DNA from: Deinandra increscens subsp. villosa
Taxonomy: Eukaryota > Streptophyta > Magnoliopsida > Asterales > Asteraceae
Reading direction: 5' to 3'
Length of the DNA: 64,000 nt
Assembly: GCA_039602395.1 (NCBI GenBank)
Contig: JBCNJP010000010.1
Coordinates: 89,560,000-89,623,999 of the forward strand
Shown here: positions 1-11,410 of the stretch, piece after piece
How positions within the stretch are numbered: the stretch's first letter is position 1
Layout of the letters: each line of letters opens with the position of its first letter
The notes under the pieces: model-generated
What the model was told of the DNA's origin: nothing
Databases searched by the model: none
What the model saw: only the letters and a program-made list of their open reading frames with translations
Program-made: the position numbers and the translations under genes

Positions 1-488
1 ATACACATGCAATCCCGTAAACATATGGACTTGTAAACTCGTAAATTTCCAAACGGGTAGACTCCCCGACACACATACCTAGAGTATACACAAGATATCT
101 CAAACGAAGGCATTTAAAATAGTTAACTTGAAAATTTTAAGAACACATGAGAGTCATGTGCGCGTAGGCTCGTAACTCGCTTATGTGTCCACTTGTTTGC
201 ATGTATGCATGTAATCCCGTAACCACACAATCTGTAAACTCGCGAACCCATCAACGAGAATTTACCCAACGTACACACAACAATAAGGACAGTATAAGGA
301 ACAAACGATTCAGAAATCCAAACGAGACAACACATATCTGGGTACATAAGTACATAAAAGACATAGAACAATAAGGTTTCAAACAACATCAAAATAAAGG
401 AAATGACTTCATAGAATGTCAACGATTTCAAAGATTACAAAGCATAAACATAAGACTCATCAAACAACATCCGAGCGAGAAGATCCAG
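1..488 (-). mobile_element. Fragment of minus-strand Ty3-type repeat (copy of 21505-21985)
   Basis: This stretch aligns by eye along its full length with 21505-21985, with scattered substitutions and small indels, so it is a second member of the same repeat family. No credible coding frame is present. The match stops where an inverted Athila LTR begins (TG at 489), so that LTR interrupts the repeat. The assignment to a minus-strand Ty3 element rests on the gag and primer site that follow the 21505-21985 copy. Confidence 0.6.
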
Positions 489-2194
489 TGACGTGGCTGT
501 GGTGTATATAAAATGTTGCATTATTTGTGACACCTTTTTAGCAGTTTAGCCTTTAAATTTATAAAACATGATTTACTTAAACTACTACTATTTCATCACA
601 TTCACGGGCAAGTGTACCCATCGTGGAGCAGTATAGTAGCGGTAAGTTGAATCGGGATCATTCAAAGACACAAAGGAAAAGGAGGGCTCCTGATACTTCA
701 CCGTTGCTGACGTCTAACCTGACCATTCTTCAAGTGAAGATGTTAGAAAAATATCTAAAGTAAAATAATATATAGTATTATAAAAGTGTGTCTTAGTCGA
801 CTCGGTCGCAGATAATATCATTTGGGAGACTTGTCAATGGTGATGTTGGTAACTTGTAAATTTACCCTTCCACCGTAAGATTATTTGACAACAGGCAACT
901 AGACCGCCTCTCAGCCTAAAATCTAGTATCACTACTCTCCCGGGCGATTGTATTCGAGGAGTACGAACCCCGGGGAACTATGTTGTTGGCAAACAAATAT
1001 AGTGAAACTAATGCCACTTAGTTGCGGGACCCCCTCTCAGGCCAGTAAACCGCACTTGACACGCCGTCATGAACCAGTAGGGGAACAACCCTGCGTGCCA
1101 GATTATTTTATTATAAAAATGATCTTTTTAAGGGACTATGGTCCGTTTCATCCATGCGCTGCTTTCGTGCATGCACGTCCGGCGTAACCAGAGCCAAGTT
1201 CACAGACACGTACCATCTCGGCTTCCGTGAGGTGACAAAATATTACCAACCCCCATTCCCATCCAAATACTTTCAGCGCGCACATGCGTGACACCCGGGT
1301 TTGCTTACATAGACATAAGGACCCCGAACGTATCATGTAGCATGGGGCGCGAGTCACCCGAAGGGTCATGCATCGTCCCCCGACCGGGTGTCACAAGTCC
1401 GGCCCTTGGATTTTTGACTCCCCAAATGGTCTGTGATACGTAGAGTACGTTTAGTTCAGAAGATCGGTAATAAACTTTCAATAAAAAGGTTTTTTTATAA
1501 AGTCATTATTCCCAAACACATTTAATCCCAAACGAGTGTAAGAATTTGGCTAACAAATGTTAGCCTAAAGATTTGCTTAAGAGATAATGAAAGATTCATA
1601 GACAAATAACTATTCATTATCACCAAAAGTTAAAGTTCTTACAATCTTTGATGAGAAGACACAAGAACACTAAAACAAATGCCTCAAAAATAAAATATGG
1701 TAGAACTAGATGGAAGAGATGAGCTAATGTTCTTGAGCAAGTTGGAATAGAAGCCAAGGCCTCCTTTTATAGGGAGATTTTGAGTTTGGCACGGGGCGTG
1801 CCAGTCGGTGGCATGGGGCATGCCATGTCAGCCTGAAGATTGGTATCTTCTGTGTCAGTTGCCATGAGGTCGTGCTATGTCAGCACGGGGCCGTGCTTTG
1901 CAGAGGCTACAGGGGCACGTGGTCGTGTCTGTCAGAAGGCTGTCGGGGTTGAGCTGGAGAAGGGCACGTGGGGTGCCATACTTGGGCACGGGCGTGTTGA
2001 ATTCCAGAAATCACCCATTTGCTTATTTTGATCAGTTTTTCTTCATTTTCTGCTCCTTTTGTGATTTTGGCTCAATCAAACCTGAAAAACTTCAAAGAAG
2101 ACAAAAACGTTGTTTTCTTGTGATAATTAATCAGATAATACCCAATACACGGGGAATATTTGCATAGAAAATATGTATATTTTAAGGTACATCA
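489..2194 (-). mobile_element. Athila-type LTR, inverted
   Basis: The reverse complement matches the plus-strand Athila LTR (4017-4857 joined to 7573-8875), including the region 640-760 against 8640-8760 and the GC-rich motifs near 1790-1990. On the minus strand it starts TGATGTACC (2194) and ends at ..CGTCA (489), about 1.7 kb. A TATA box (TATAAAAG, minus) lies at 1764-1771. A polypurine tract (complement of 2195-2210) directly precedes its start, so it is the 3' LTR of a minus-strand element. The short frames within it are not genes. Confidence 0.75.
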
Positions 2195-4016
2195 AATATC
2201 CCCACACTTAGTGTTTTGCTTGTCCTCAAGCAAACTTAGAAAATAGTCGTCGTACGCCTATTTCTAAATTTGACATTGACCTGTCATGAACTGATTACTT
2301 GCCTAAAAACATGCTTTCCAATTACTTCGATCCTTTTTCTCCATTTGGTTATTTTATTCTATTTTTATTGAAGTATTGAAAGCTACAGACAAGTTTACTA
2401 TAAAGTTTAGACTTATGCTACTATGTACACCTCACAAGGGATCACTCGACACTCGAGGTTAGTATATGTATAGACTTTGAGGGATCACTCATACCAAGGT
2501 GAAATAAACCAAGGGTCATAGGCTTGTGAAGGGATCGATCCGCCACAGATCTCGCCAAAATTCATGTGATCTTCATGAGTGCTTATGGTTTTTGAGGGTA
2601 GGCTAGGGCTAAGGGTTTGGAAGTGATGTAAAAAGGGTTAAAAGTTGCAAAACTTGAATTTTTCAGAAACGTTTAACTGTTGGGGTTTTGTGACCAAGGG
2701 GTAGTAACACTAAAGAGCTTTTGCTCTTTTATTTCCAGAAACAAAGACAACATTTTTTTTTTGACAAATAGATATCTTCTTCTCAGACAAGTTACTGCAG
2801 CAACTGTCCGGGTGGATGACATCGTATCCTGGGATAGAAAGCTCACTTATTTTTGAAAGACTTTCCTAAAACTCTTTTGTTTTGTGAAAAATAAGGGGGT
2901 GTAAAAGATAAAAGGGCTATTTTGGGGGTAACGAGTTTTGGATGTGCAAATAAATTTGCGGGTTTTTGAAATGAAAGGTTTAGGCTCAAAGGGGTTAACT
3001 AGGGGATAATTTAGGGGGTAAAGAAATATTTGAGGTGAAAGAAAGAAGGAGGGTTAATCCTAAGGGGCCTCAATCACATGAAAACATGTTTCCCGACTTT
3101 GTCCATCTTGGACCGTATACCCTTACCAAGTTCTGGCTTGAATGACTCACCTGGTTTCTCACTATTTTTATGAAGGATGAGCATGTTAGCTATTTATAGG
3201 GGTTAGGCTCAATCACTCTTTGAAAATGTGGAAAAAGGGTTTTAAGTACCAGTTGCATGAAAATAAACTTTGGGTTCATCTTGCTATCCCAAAAATACCT
3301 CAATGTATACTTGAATAATGCAAATGAATTTTGAATCTTTTCTATTTGGAAAACATAGTTTCTATTCACGCAATTGTGGTTCATGAACAAGTCTTTATTC
3401 GCTTTTCAGAAGACAAAGTTTGGCTTATTTTCGAAAAAAATATTATGGACAAGGCAAAAGTTTTAGTGTTGCGTATTTCCAGCTAAGATTGACCATCCCA
3501 TCCCCACACTTAAATTGCACATTGCCCTCAATGTGCTTTATTTATTGCAAAAAGAAAACAATAGTTTGGTATAAAAAATTTAAGGGAAAGAGATTCGTCA
3601 CCAACTGCTTCCTTCAGACACGTGAAGTGCTTCTGAATCTGCATGGCTTGGCTGAAAGTGCTGACTTCTGCCTGCTCCTCCTTGCTTGTTTTCCGTATTT
3701 ATTACCTACAAGACTAAGTTAAACTATAAAATACTTGTCTTGAAGATCCGGTAAATCTTCCAACGTCTCAGCAAGAATACTCTTTGCTGGTCTAAGGTCT
3801 CAGAGTTACACTAGGCGAACCTTGATCTTTAGTACTAGTAATAAAACTATACTACGATAGGTATCTAAAATAAAGTGAAAAGAAAAGGCAGGGGCGGAAT
3901 TCTGACCATCCTGAAGATATGTTCTTTGAAGTCCGTCATATTCTTTTTGCTTTTACCTTAGACATCCATGGTAAGCCGCAATGGCGCACCATGTTTAGTA
4001 TATGGGTCTGGTGGCT
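2195..4016 (-). mobile_element. 3' untranslated internal region of minus-strand Athila
   Basis: 2195-2210 is the complement of the Athila polypurine tract (AAGTGTGGGGATATT). The DNA from here to about 3500 is, by eye, the reverse complement of 14600-15537, the 3' non-coding region of the plus-strand Athila, with shared GGGGTTAACTAGG and flanking phrases. A second polypurine-like motif (complement of TCCCCACACTTAAA) lies near 3502. 3500-4016 has no recognised coding region. The element is cut at 4016/4017 where the plus-strand Athila LTR begins. No pol sequence of this copy is present. Confidence 0.6.
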
Positions 4017-4857
4017 TGATAAACCATAAATTATACACATTTTTATAAAAAATATGTCCCACAAAATGGCACAAATCTGAGTCACTAACATCAAAACAAG
4101 TCTCTTTTGTTTTCTTTTTAAATTTTCAGGTTTAGAAGTGTGGAAAATTCAAAAGGAGCTGATTATGAACAAAAAGCAGAAGAAAATTATCAAAGTCCTA
4201 GATTTTCCAAGCCTGGCACGCCCCGTGCCCAAGCTAGCACGCCCCGTGCCAAACCCGAAGATCCTCCTAATAAGATTTTGATCGCACACCCCGTGTCTCT
4301 GATGGCAACCCGTATCATCTGACACAGCACGGCCCATGCCTAAGCCAACACGACCCCATCCCATATCAGAAAGAAGATACCGGATCTTGACGCTGAGTCA
4401 GCACGGCCCGTGCCCAAGCTAGCACGCTCCGTGCCATGTCAGAAGAAAGATACCGGATCTTGATGCTGAGCCAGCACGGCCCGTGGCCAAGCTAGCACGC
4501 CCCGTGCCATGTCAGACTCCAGCCTATAAATAGCGGACTCCTCCTCATTTGCAACTCGCTCAATTCTTTTCTTTCTCTCTTACGGTTTTGAGTCATTTGG
4601 TGTTTTTGAGTCTTGTAATCGAGTTTATAAGAACTTTAACTTAAGCAAGATCTTGTAAGCATTTTGTCTATGAAATCTTCTTTTTCTCTTAAGCAAATCT
4701 TTAAAGCCATGACTGGCTAAATTCTTATACTTAACTTGGGAGGTGACAAACCTCTGGTGGGTTGGGTAATGACCTCCTAAGCTCTGCTTAAGGTGTGTCT
4801 AATGACTTTATGAAAACCTCTTTTTATTGAAAGTTTTATTATTGATTTTCTGAACCC
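4017..4857 (+). mobile_element. Athila 5' LTR, left part
   Basis: It begins TGATAAACC, the same start as the 3' LTR at 15538, and matches 15538-16756 apart from the 349-bp insertion there. It holds repeated GC-rich motifs (GCACGCCCCGTGCC and variants, 4200-4510) and a TATA box (TATAAATA, 4525-4532) followed by a pyrimidine-rich segment, the expected U3/R layout. After 'TGAACC' (about 4857) the LTR sequence stops and a foreign block begins. The LTR resumes at 7573, but from a point about 365 bp upstream of this break. Confidence 0.8.
4525..4532 (+). promoter_or_regulatory. Athila LTR TATA box (copy 1)
   Basis: TATAAATA follows GC-rich repeats and precedes a CT-rich stretch. The same box recurs at 7607-7614 and 16429-16436 in the other LTR copies. 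It is probably the LTR promoter and there is no sign that it is active. Confidence 0.6.
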
Positions 4858-7382
4858 ATCATGTATATAACATTAAATCCTCTCAAATTGGTAACAAATA
4901 CGTCACATAACTCAAATATATGCACGAATTAGGTCAAAACAAACAATTTTGGTCGGTTTTGGCGTACGTATCGATTTTGGAAAATTCACCAACGATTCGC
5001 GACTCGATCAAGTGTGCGATGACTCATGACATGATTATTGATTATTAGACTCATAAAAAAATGTTGAATTTGATATATGATGACCAAATCCGAGATTCTC
5101 GGTAAACAACGAATCGTGTACCGAAATCGTGTAAAAACCCCAAATTGCTTTATTTTTAATTCGAGACAACCAATTTTATTCCAATTGGTTGTAATTAAGT
5201 ATTTGGTTTTGAAAAGTGACTATAAATCATTTAGGTCCATTAATTAAGGTATAATCACCCGAAAATTCTTCTGTTTCTCAATAATTTACAAACCGATAAA
5301 TCGTGAAAGTTCAAAATGGGTCGGGTTTCTCAATCGGTATTTTGCAAATGTTACAGTCTCCACTACTTTAGGGAATTTCATCGCGAAATTAAAAGAGACT
5401 TAAAATTTTAAAAGGAAATAGTAGTTAAAAGGGTTTTTACCAATAATAACACATTTTGTATTTAGAAACCACATAAGAGACATAAGAGATTTCACCAAGG
5501 ATAGTAATATATTCTCGATTACTGAATCAATTATATCAACACCAAATCTTTACCCGGCCACATGGGTTAGGTTTAGAATGGCGACTGCGGAGAATGGATT
5601 GTGATATAACCAATGATCAAAGACATACCCCATACACACACTATTCTCGGTCCGACTCCCAATGTACCCTAAAGGAATTATCAATGCTTATATATATGGT
5701 GTACAACAGCTAACCCACCACATCTTTAATACCTCTAGTGAGTACTGTTTGTCTTCGGAGAACATTCTATCCTACAACAACCAACAGTCAACCGATCATG
5801 ACACAACAACATAGGGCGACCAACAGAAACTGAGTGATAGATTAGAGTAATATACTAGGACCAAACCAGAATCAACCAATAAGATTAACCAAAGATAATG
5901 GACCATAGTCTCCCCTACTTTAGGGGCGAGACTGGGGTTTAGAAAAACTCAGGTGAGTAATAGATGCAACATGGATTTCTTCAAAGTATCCCAACTCAAT
6001 CACATTGATTCACATTGATCAGCATAGAATAAACCAAATCCAATACTGATAATTGAAAACGCTAGAGCGGATGGATCGTGATCCAGTTCGACATCATTGT
6101 GTATGCTAAACGGTTAATAATTCGTGTAAATAAAACTCAATCTCTCATTCAGTAAACTGGTACGAATTACAAAGAGACTCGGAGTCGTTTCACACTACAA
6201 AACACACATATATACGCTAAACTCGTTACAGTTTTCAAACCTATCAACCTATTTATAGACACACTGCTGTCCAAACCCTTCAGCTGGTCCGAACCCTAGG
6301 TTCGGCATAGGTTCGGCCAGGGTTCGGCCTTCAGGACTTGGTTGAAATCTTGAACTCTTCAAAAGATTTTTATGATCTAGCATGTTGCCACATTCATGTA
6401 CTAACAATAATAATGATAAACAAAACTTTGGAGCTTCAGACTTCTTATCCAAACAAAGAGTCAAGCTCTAGTGTACCGGATGGGTAGCGACCCACATCCG
6501 GATTACCTTACAAGACACGATATCTGGACAGAATCTGAATCAGCCCTCACTAAAACCTAAGACCTATACCCCACCACCAATATCGATCGTATGCTAAGCT
6601 AGCATCACACACAGTCGTCGGTAGCAGCGCGTATGAGTCTCTGATTTTGCAAGAGTAGAGTAATGATCAACACTCGAATTAGTGATATGCAACCGAAAAT
6701 TCAAGTGATGATCACCAAAAGGCTTAAAACAAATGACACCAAAAGAAATTGAGTACCACGAACTAAACGAAAATCCACGCATTGGATGCCATGAGCTGAT
6801 TAGCACTCGCTCGGGTGTCACGACTACTGTGATCCGAATGGTACATTTGAGAACAACATAACTCCACTGTCTTGGAATGAACCGCATGATTCGTGGTGTA
6901 TGAATTTGATGACAAGAGTTAAATTACATGATCCGAGATGGATGAATTCGATAACATGAGTTGAATTACATGATCCGAGATGGATGCATTCGATAACATG
7001 AATCAAACAGCACGTCCCGAAATACATGTATCGATAACGTGAACCGAACAACATGTCTCGAAATACATGTACCGATAACATGAACCGAACAACATGCTTC
7101 GAAATACATGTATTGATAACAGGAACCAAACATCATGACTCAAAATCCATGTACCCGATGATATAAACCGGATAGCATGACTCGAAATGCATGAGCCCAA
7201 TAACATGAATCGAATAACATGACTCGAAATGCATGAGCCCGATAGCATGAATCGTATAGCATGAATCGAAATACATGAGTCCGATAACACGAACCGAATA
7301 GCATGACTCAAAGTACACGGGTTCGATAACGTAAATCAACTGTCATGACTCGAAATACATGAACTCAATAACATAGACTAAT
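4858..7382 (-). repeat. Repeat block copy 1 (pairs with 16757-19161)
   Basis: This block is nearly identical to 16757-19161. It includes 498 bp of a minus-strand Ty3 LTR (4858-5355, minus start TGTAACATTTGC) behind a polypurine tract (complement of 5356-5375), non-coding internal DNA, and a 42-bp minisatellite. Copy 1 keeps about 123 bp (around 5662-5785) that copy 2 lacks. The short frames in it, including those over the minisatellite, are not convincing genes. Both blocks follow the same LTR base ('TGAACC'). Confidence 0.8.
6865..7370. repeat. 42-bp minisatellite, copy 1
   Basis: About eleven degenerate 42-bp units run in tandem. The typical core is GATAACATGAACCGAA followed by CATG..TCGAAATACATG. 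Because 42 is divisible by three, all frames tend to stay open and give 14-residue periodic translations on the minus strand. These are repeat artefacts rather than evidence of a protein. Confidence 0.8.
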
Positions 7383-7550
7383 GGGTTGTTTGTTTTTGCT
7401 TAATACATCTTCAGGGGAGGTTATGTATGCAGGCGCGCATACATATGCCTTGAAGACTGTTTGATTTTTTCTTTTCTTATAAAGATCTTATTTAAGCTTA
7501 AAACCTCTTCAAAAAAGCTTATAATCCTATGCTTATTTCATCTTCACACT
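7383..7550. mobile_element. Truncated hAT-like element (left end only)
   Basis: It starts GGGTTGTTTGTTTTTGC exactly as the element at 19162 does and matches it to TCTTCACACT (7550 against 19328), then stops. The CAC-rich interior and right terminus are absent. Confidence 0.65.
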
Positions 7551-7572
7551 GAATCTGCATGGCTTGGCTGAA
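7549..7572 (+). repeat. 24-bp filler copied from 3633-3656
   Basis: The 24 bases between the truncated hAT fragment and the resumed LTR are identical to 3633-3656, about 3.9 kb upstream. They match neither neighbour. This is typical of templated filler at a repaired break. Confidence 0.65.
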
Positions 7573-8875
7573 GCTAGCACGCCCCGTGCCATGTCAGACT
7601 CCAGCCTATAAATAGCGGACTCCTCCTCATTTGCAACTCGCTCAATTCTTTTCTTTCTCTCTTACGGTTTTGAGTCATTTGGTGTTTTTGAGTCTTGTAA
7701 TCGAGTTTATAAGAACTTTAACTTAAGCAAGATCTTGTAAGCATTTTGTCTATGAAATCTTCTTTTTCTCTTAAGCAAATCTTTAAAGCCATGACTGGCT
7801 AAATTCTTATACTTAACTGGGAGGTGACAAACCTCTGGTGGGTTGGGTAATGACCTCCTAAGATTGCTTAAGGTGTGTCTAATGACTTTATGAAAACCTT
7901 TTTTTTTTGAAAGTTTTGTTATTGATTTTCTGAACCAAACGTTCTCTTCGTATCACAGACCATTTGGGGAGTCGAAATCCCAAAGGTCGGACTTATGACA
8001 CTCGGTCGGGGGACGATGCATGATCCGAAAGGTGACTCCCGCCGCATGCTACATGATATGATCGAGGTCCTTATGCCTATGTAAGCAAACTCGACTGACC
8101 ACGCAGGTGCGGGCTGAAAGTATTTGGTTGTGAATGAGGGTTAGTAATATTTTGTCACTTCACGGAAGCCGAGATGGTACGTGTTTGTGAATGAAACGGA
8201 CCAGAGTCCCTTAAAAAGATCATTTTCATAATAAAATAAACCGGCACGCAGGGTTGTTCCCCTGTGGTTCATGACGACGTGTCGAGTACGGTAAGTTGCC
8301 GGTTTTAGGGGCCCCGTAACTAAATGGTGTTATACCACTTTGTTCGGTTAGTAGCAGCACCTTCCCACCACGTTCATACTCTTCCTAGACGGGTGATCAT
8401 GGAGATGGTGAATCAGCCTAAGATTCCGAAAGGTGGCTGGTCTTCTGCTAGTAAACGATCTTAAGCAAGACCAAGAGTCCTCATTTCTCAATCTTAACCA
8501 CTGGTAATTCTTCCAAGTAACACTAACTCTAATTTGCATAACTCTTAAATACCATCTTATTTCTTTTCTTTTCTTTTCTTTTCTTTTCTTTTCTTTTCTT
8601 TTCTCTTAAAAGTATTTTCTTCTAAACTAACCTTAGATCTGGCAAGATAATAACAGCGAGCTGATTATCCAAAACTCTCATTTTCCATTGTGTCCTGAAC
8701 GACCCCGATTCAACTTACCACTACTATACTGCACCACGATGGGTATACTTGCCCGTGTAATGTGGTGAAATGGTAGTTGTAAAGAAAATCAGGTTTTATA
8801 AATTTAAAAGCTTACAACTGCTAAAATAGGTTTGAAAAATATTGTCATATTTTAAGTACACCTTAGCACACGTCA
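7573..8875 (+). mobile_element. Athila 5' LTR, right part
   Basis: The LTR resumes at GCTAGCACGCCCC. 7573-7937 repeats 4492-4857, including the TATA box (7607-7614), then continues into the R/U5 half, which is the counterpart of 489-1480 inverted. A (TTTTC)n microsatellite lies at about 8560-8605. The LTR probably ends ..CGTCA at 8875, a few bases before the primer site. Confidence 0.75.
8560..8605. repeat. (TTTTC)n microsatellite
   Basis: About nine tandem TTTTC units lie within the U5 side of the Athila LTR. The inverted LTR (489-2194) lacks an equivalent long tract. Confidence 0.85.
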
Positions 8876-8882
8876 AGCTTTT

Positions 8883-8900
8883 TGGCGCCGTTGCCGGGGA
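8883..8900 (+). other. Athila primer-binding site
   Basis: TGGCGCCGTTGCCGGGGA lies just after the LTR. This is the standard primer site of Athila/Tat elements (generally attributed to tRNA-Asp). It fixes the 5' LTR boundary and the element's orientation. Confidence 0.85.
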
Positions 8901-9069
8901 GATAAACGAGGATTTGGAAAAAAAAGTCCAATTTAGCAGCCTAGCCAATAGTTTAAATTAATTTTCATTAACTTAGTCTAATTTTTTTTATTAGTTTTTC
9001 TTATTTTTCTTATTTTTCTTTTCCTTTTTTCTTCTATTCATCTATATTTCTCTGAGAAATATTGCAAGG

Positions 9070-9549
9070 ATGGATAATAATCCGGAGGAATATTTCGGTT
9101 ACAATGATGGATGGCCTCAGTCTGTTTGGTGTAGAATCTGCGGTGGTCCCCATTACTCTCAGGACTACTACATATTAGCACGAACGCCTGTGTTCCTACG
9201 AGTGGATGAACCACCAGATGAGTGCAGCAGCCATCATTATAGTTCTTTTTTACAATCTGAGTCAAATAGTGGTTTTTGTCAAAACTATAATGAAACTGAG
9301 CCAAACCGACATAACTGGCAAAATAACATTATAAGACAAGATTATGAAAATGAACCATCTACTTCAAATTCTACTTCTTGTTTCCACGATTTTTTCTTTG
9401 TCTGTACAAAGTGTAATGAGCATAACTCGCAAGGCACAAGGTTTGCTTACACACCACATACAGAAATTCTACCTTATATACGCCCAAAGTCAAATCTTGA
9501 AGAAACTACAGAAAGAATGTTACAACATATAAAAGTTCTTGAAGATTAA
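9070..9549 (+). pseudogene. Athila gag remnant (knuckle region)
   Basis: An open frame of 159 codons starts about 170 bp after the primer site. Residues 21-34 resemble the Athila gag knuckle, C-x2-C-G-G-P-H-x4-Y, with the last Cys replaced by Tyr. A second Cys pair (C-T-K-C) lies near residues 112-115. Athila gag normally carries several hundred residues of capsid before this motif. None is present, so the frame is the C-terminal part of gag after an internal deletion. The start at 9070 is simply the first ATG of the surviving frame. It is non-functional as a capsid. Confidence 0.7.
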
Positions 9550-10375
9550 TTCAGTCGCATACAGGAGGAGGAAAAAGAAGAGGTCGTAATCAAGGAAGTT
9601 CACCTAGAACCTAACATCTCAGCTGCAACGCCCGTTTCAACAAGTCCTGAAGAAAAGGAGTTATACGCAATGCCTTCCCTTCAGATCCCGAACACCCAAG
9701 TCGATGAACCAGCCAAGGAAGCCGAAGAAATGTTCAGACCAGATGAGACGCCAGCCTCATCATCTTCAGATAATGGTAAGAGTAAGCCTCTCCCAACCCA
9801 GATACACATTTCTCCACCTTCTCTTGATAGTCTTGCTAACATCCCAACCAATGCAAGATTTTTCAAAGAATTGTTCACTTCACCTAAACTAGAAGAACTA
9901 CAACAAGTAATATTTACAAAAAAAAACTGTCGTCACACTTTAGACGCTTTTCTGATAAAAATTCGGTGCCATGCTTTATCAAAAAGAAAATACAAACTGC
10001 CATAGCTGATGATAGTTTACTTGTAAATATGATGCCTACTATGCTGTTCAATAAACTAGAATTATGAGAAACGACACCTTTCTGTCTGCCGTTAATCCTT
10101 TCTGATCAATCTGTCCGTCTATCGATAGGAATTATCAAAGATGTTCTAATCAATGTTAACAACGTTAACATCCCCTCTGATTTTGATATCCTTAAGGATA
10201 CCCCTTTAATATTCGGAAGACCCCTCTTGGAGGCTTGGAGGTCTGTGATCGACTCGGACAATAAAGAAATGAGGTTACAACTCAGAGATCATAAACTATC
10301 TGGAAAGATCAAAAGATCTCTTGGATACCCTACTTCTGATGGCCCTCCTTGGTTAAACGAAGTAGAAGAATAAGA
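9550..10375 (+). pseudogene. Athila gag-protease linker and retropepsin remnant
   Basis: 9670-10005 is an acidic, Ser/Pro-rich open frame of 111 codons that continues the gag-pol linker. After frameshifts near 10000-10070, 10120-10330 reads like the C-terminal half of an Athila retropepsin, with a hydrophobic 'D-V-L-I-N-V' strand, 'I-P-S-D-F-D-I-L' and 'P-L-I-F-G-R-P-L-L'. The N-terminal half with the catalytic D-[ST]-G was not found, so the protease would be inactive. Confidence 0.6.
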
Positions 10376-11410
10376 GCTCACCCAGGAAATCCTGGAAGAG
10401 GAGACAAACCCATCTCCTATCTCTAATTACATGGAGCACGAGTCCATCCACTCTATGAATGCCAACCCAGAAGATGAAGATTCCAATAGCACGCCGGTAG
10501 CTGAGAATCAACCGACGCTGGAACTAAAGGAACTTCCAGAACACCTGGAATACGCCTTTCTGGATGACGACTGCAACTCGCCTATAATTATCTCTGCACG
10601 ATTGAGCCCAAAAGTAAAGGAAGCATTGCTTGCCATCTTGCTAAAGCATAAGAAGGCTATAGCATGGAAGTTCTCGGATATCAAAGGAATAAATCCATCA
10701 CTGTGCACGCATAAAATCCTATTGGAAGAAGTATATAAGCCTGTTATACAACCACAATGAAGGGTCAACCCCAACGTACAAGAAGTGGTGAAGAAGGAAG
10801 TTGTCAAACTTCTGGATGCTGGACTTATATACCCCATATCTGACAGCCCTTGGGTTAGTCCTGTTTAGGTAGTACCTAAGAAAGGGGGAATGACTGTTGT
10901 CACCAATGACAAAAACGAACTCATTACCACCCGTACAGTCACTGGCTGGAGAGTCTGTATAGACTATAAAAGGCTGAATGACGCCACCAGAAAGGACCAC
11001 TTTCTTCTTCCGTTCATAGACCAAATGCTAGAGCGTTTGTCTGGATATATGTACTATTGTTTCCTCGACGGTTTCTCAGGATACTTCCAGATTCCCATAG
11101 ATCCTGAGGACCTAGAGAAAACAACATTTACATGTCCATATGGCACCTTTGCCTACAGACGCATGCCTTTTGGCTTATGCAATGCTCCTGCTACTTTTCA
11201 ACGTTGCAAGGTTGCCATTTTCCATGATATGATTGAAAAATCCATGGAAGTATTCATGGATGATTTTTTCGGTCTTTGGCAACTTGTTTGACCATTGTCT
11301 GCAGAATCTTGAGAAAATGCTCGCCCGATGCGAAGAAACTAGCTCTTAATTGGGAAAAGTGTCATTTTATGGTCCAAGAAGGCATAGTTCTCGGCCATAA
11401 GTTTCCCAAG
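10376..11410 (+). pseudogene. Athila reverse transcriptase, broken
   Basis: One frame from 10431 to 11291 carries the RT core with stops at about 10758 and 10866. The recognisable blocks are W-R-V-C-I-D-Y-K-R-L-N, Y-C-F-L-D-G-F-S-G-Y, F-G-L-C-N-A-P-A-T-F-Q-R and the catalytic F-M-D-D-F. Just after the DD box a frameshift in a T-run (about 11268) leads to an early stop. The downstream region reads on in another frame (C-H-F-M-V near 11361). The enzyme would copy element RNA to DNA, but this copy cannot make it. Confidence 0.85.

Noticed and set aside
6824..7339. Overlapping minus-strand frames with Cys/Ile/Ser periodicity, also at 18746-19118
   Set aside because: They follow the 42-bp tandem repeat exactly and are open in more than one frame, so they are not evidence of proteins.
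9038..9304. Minus-strand frame of 88 codons opposite gag
   Set aside because: Shadow of the plus-strand gag frame, with no motif of its own.
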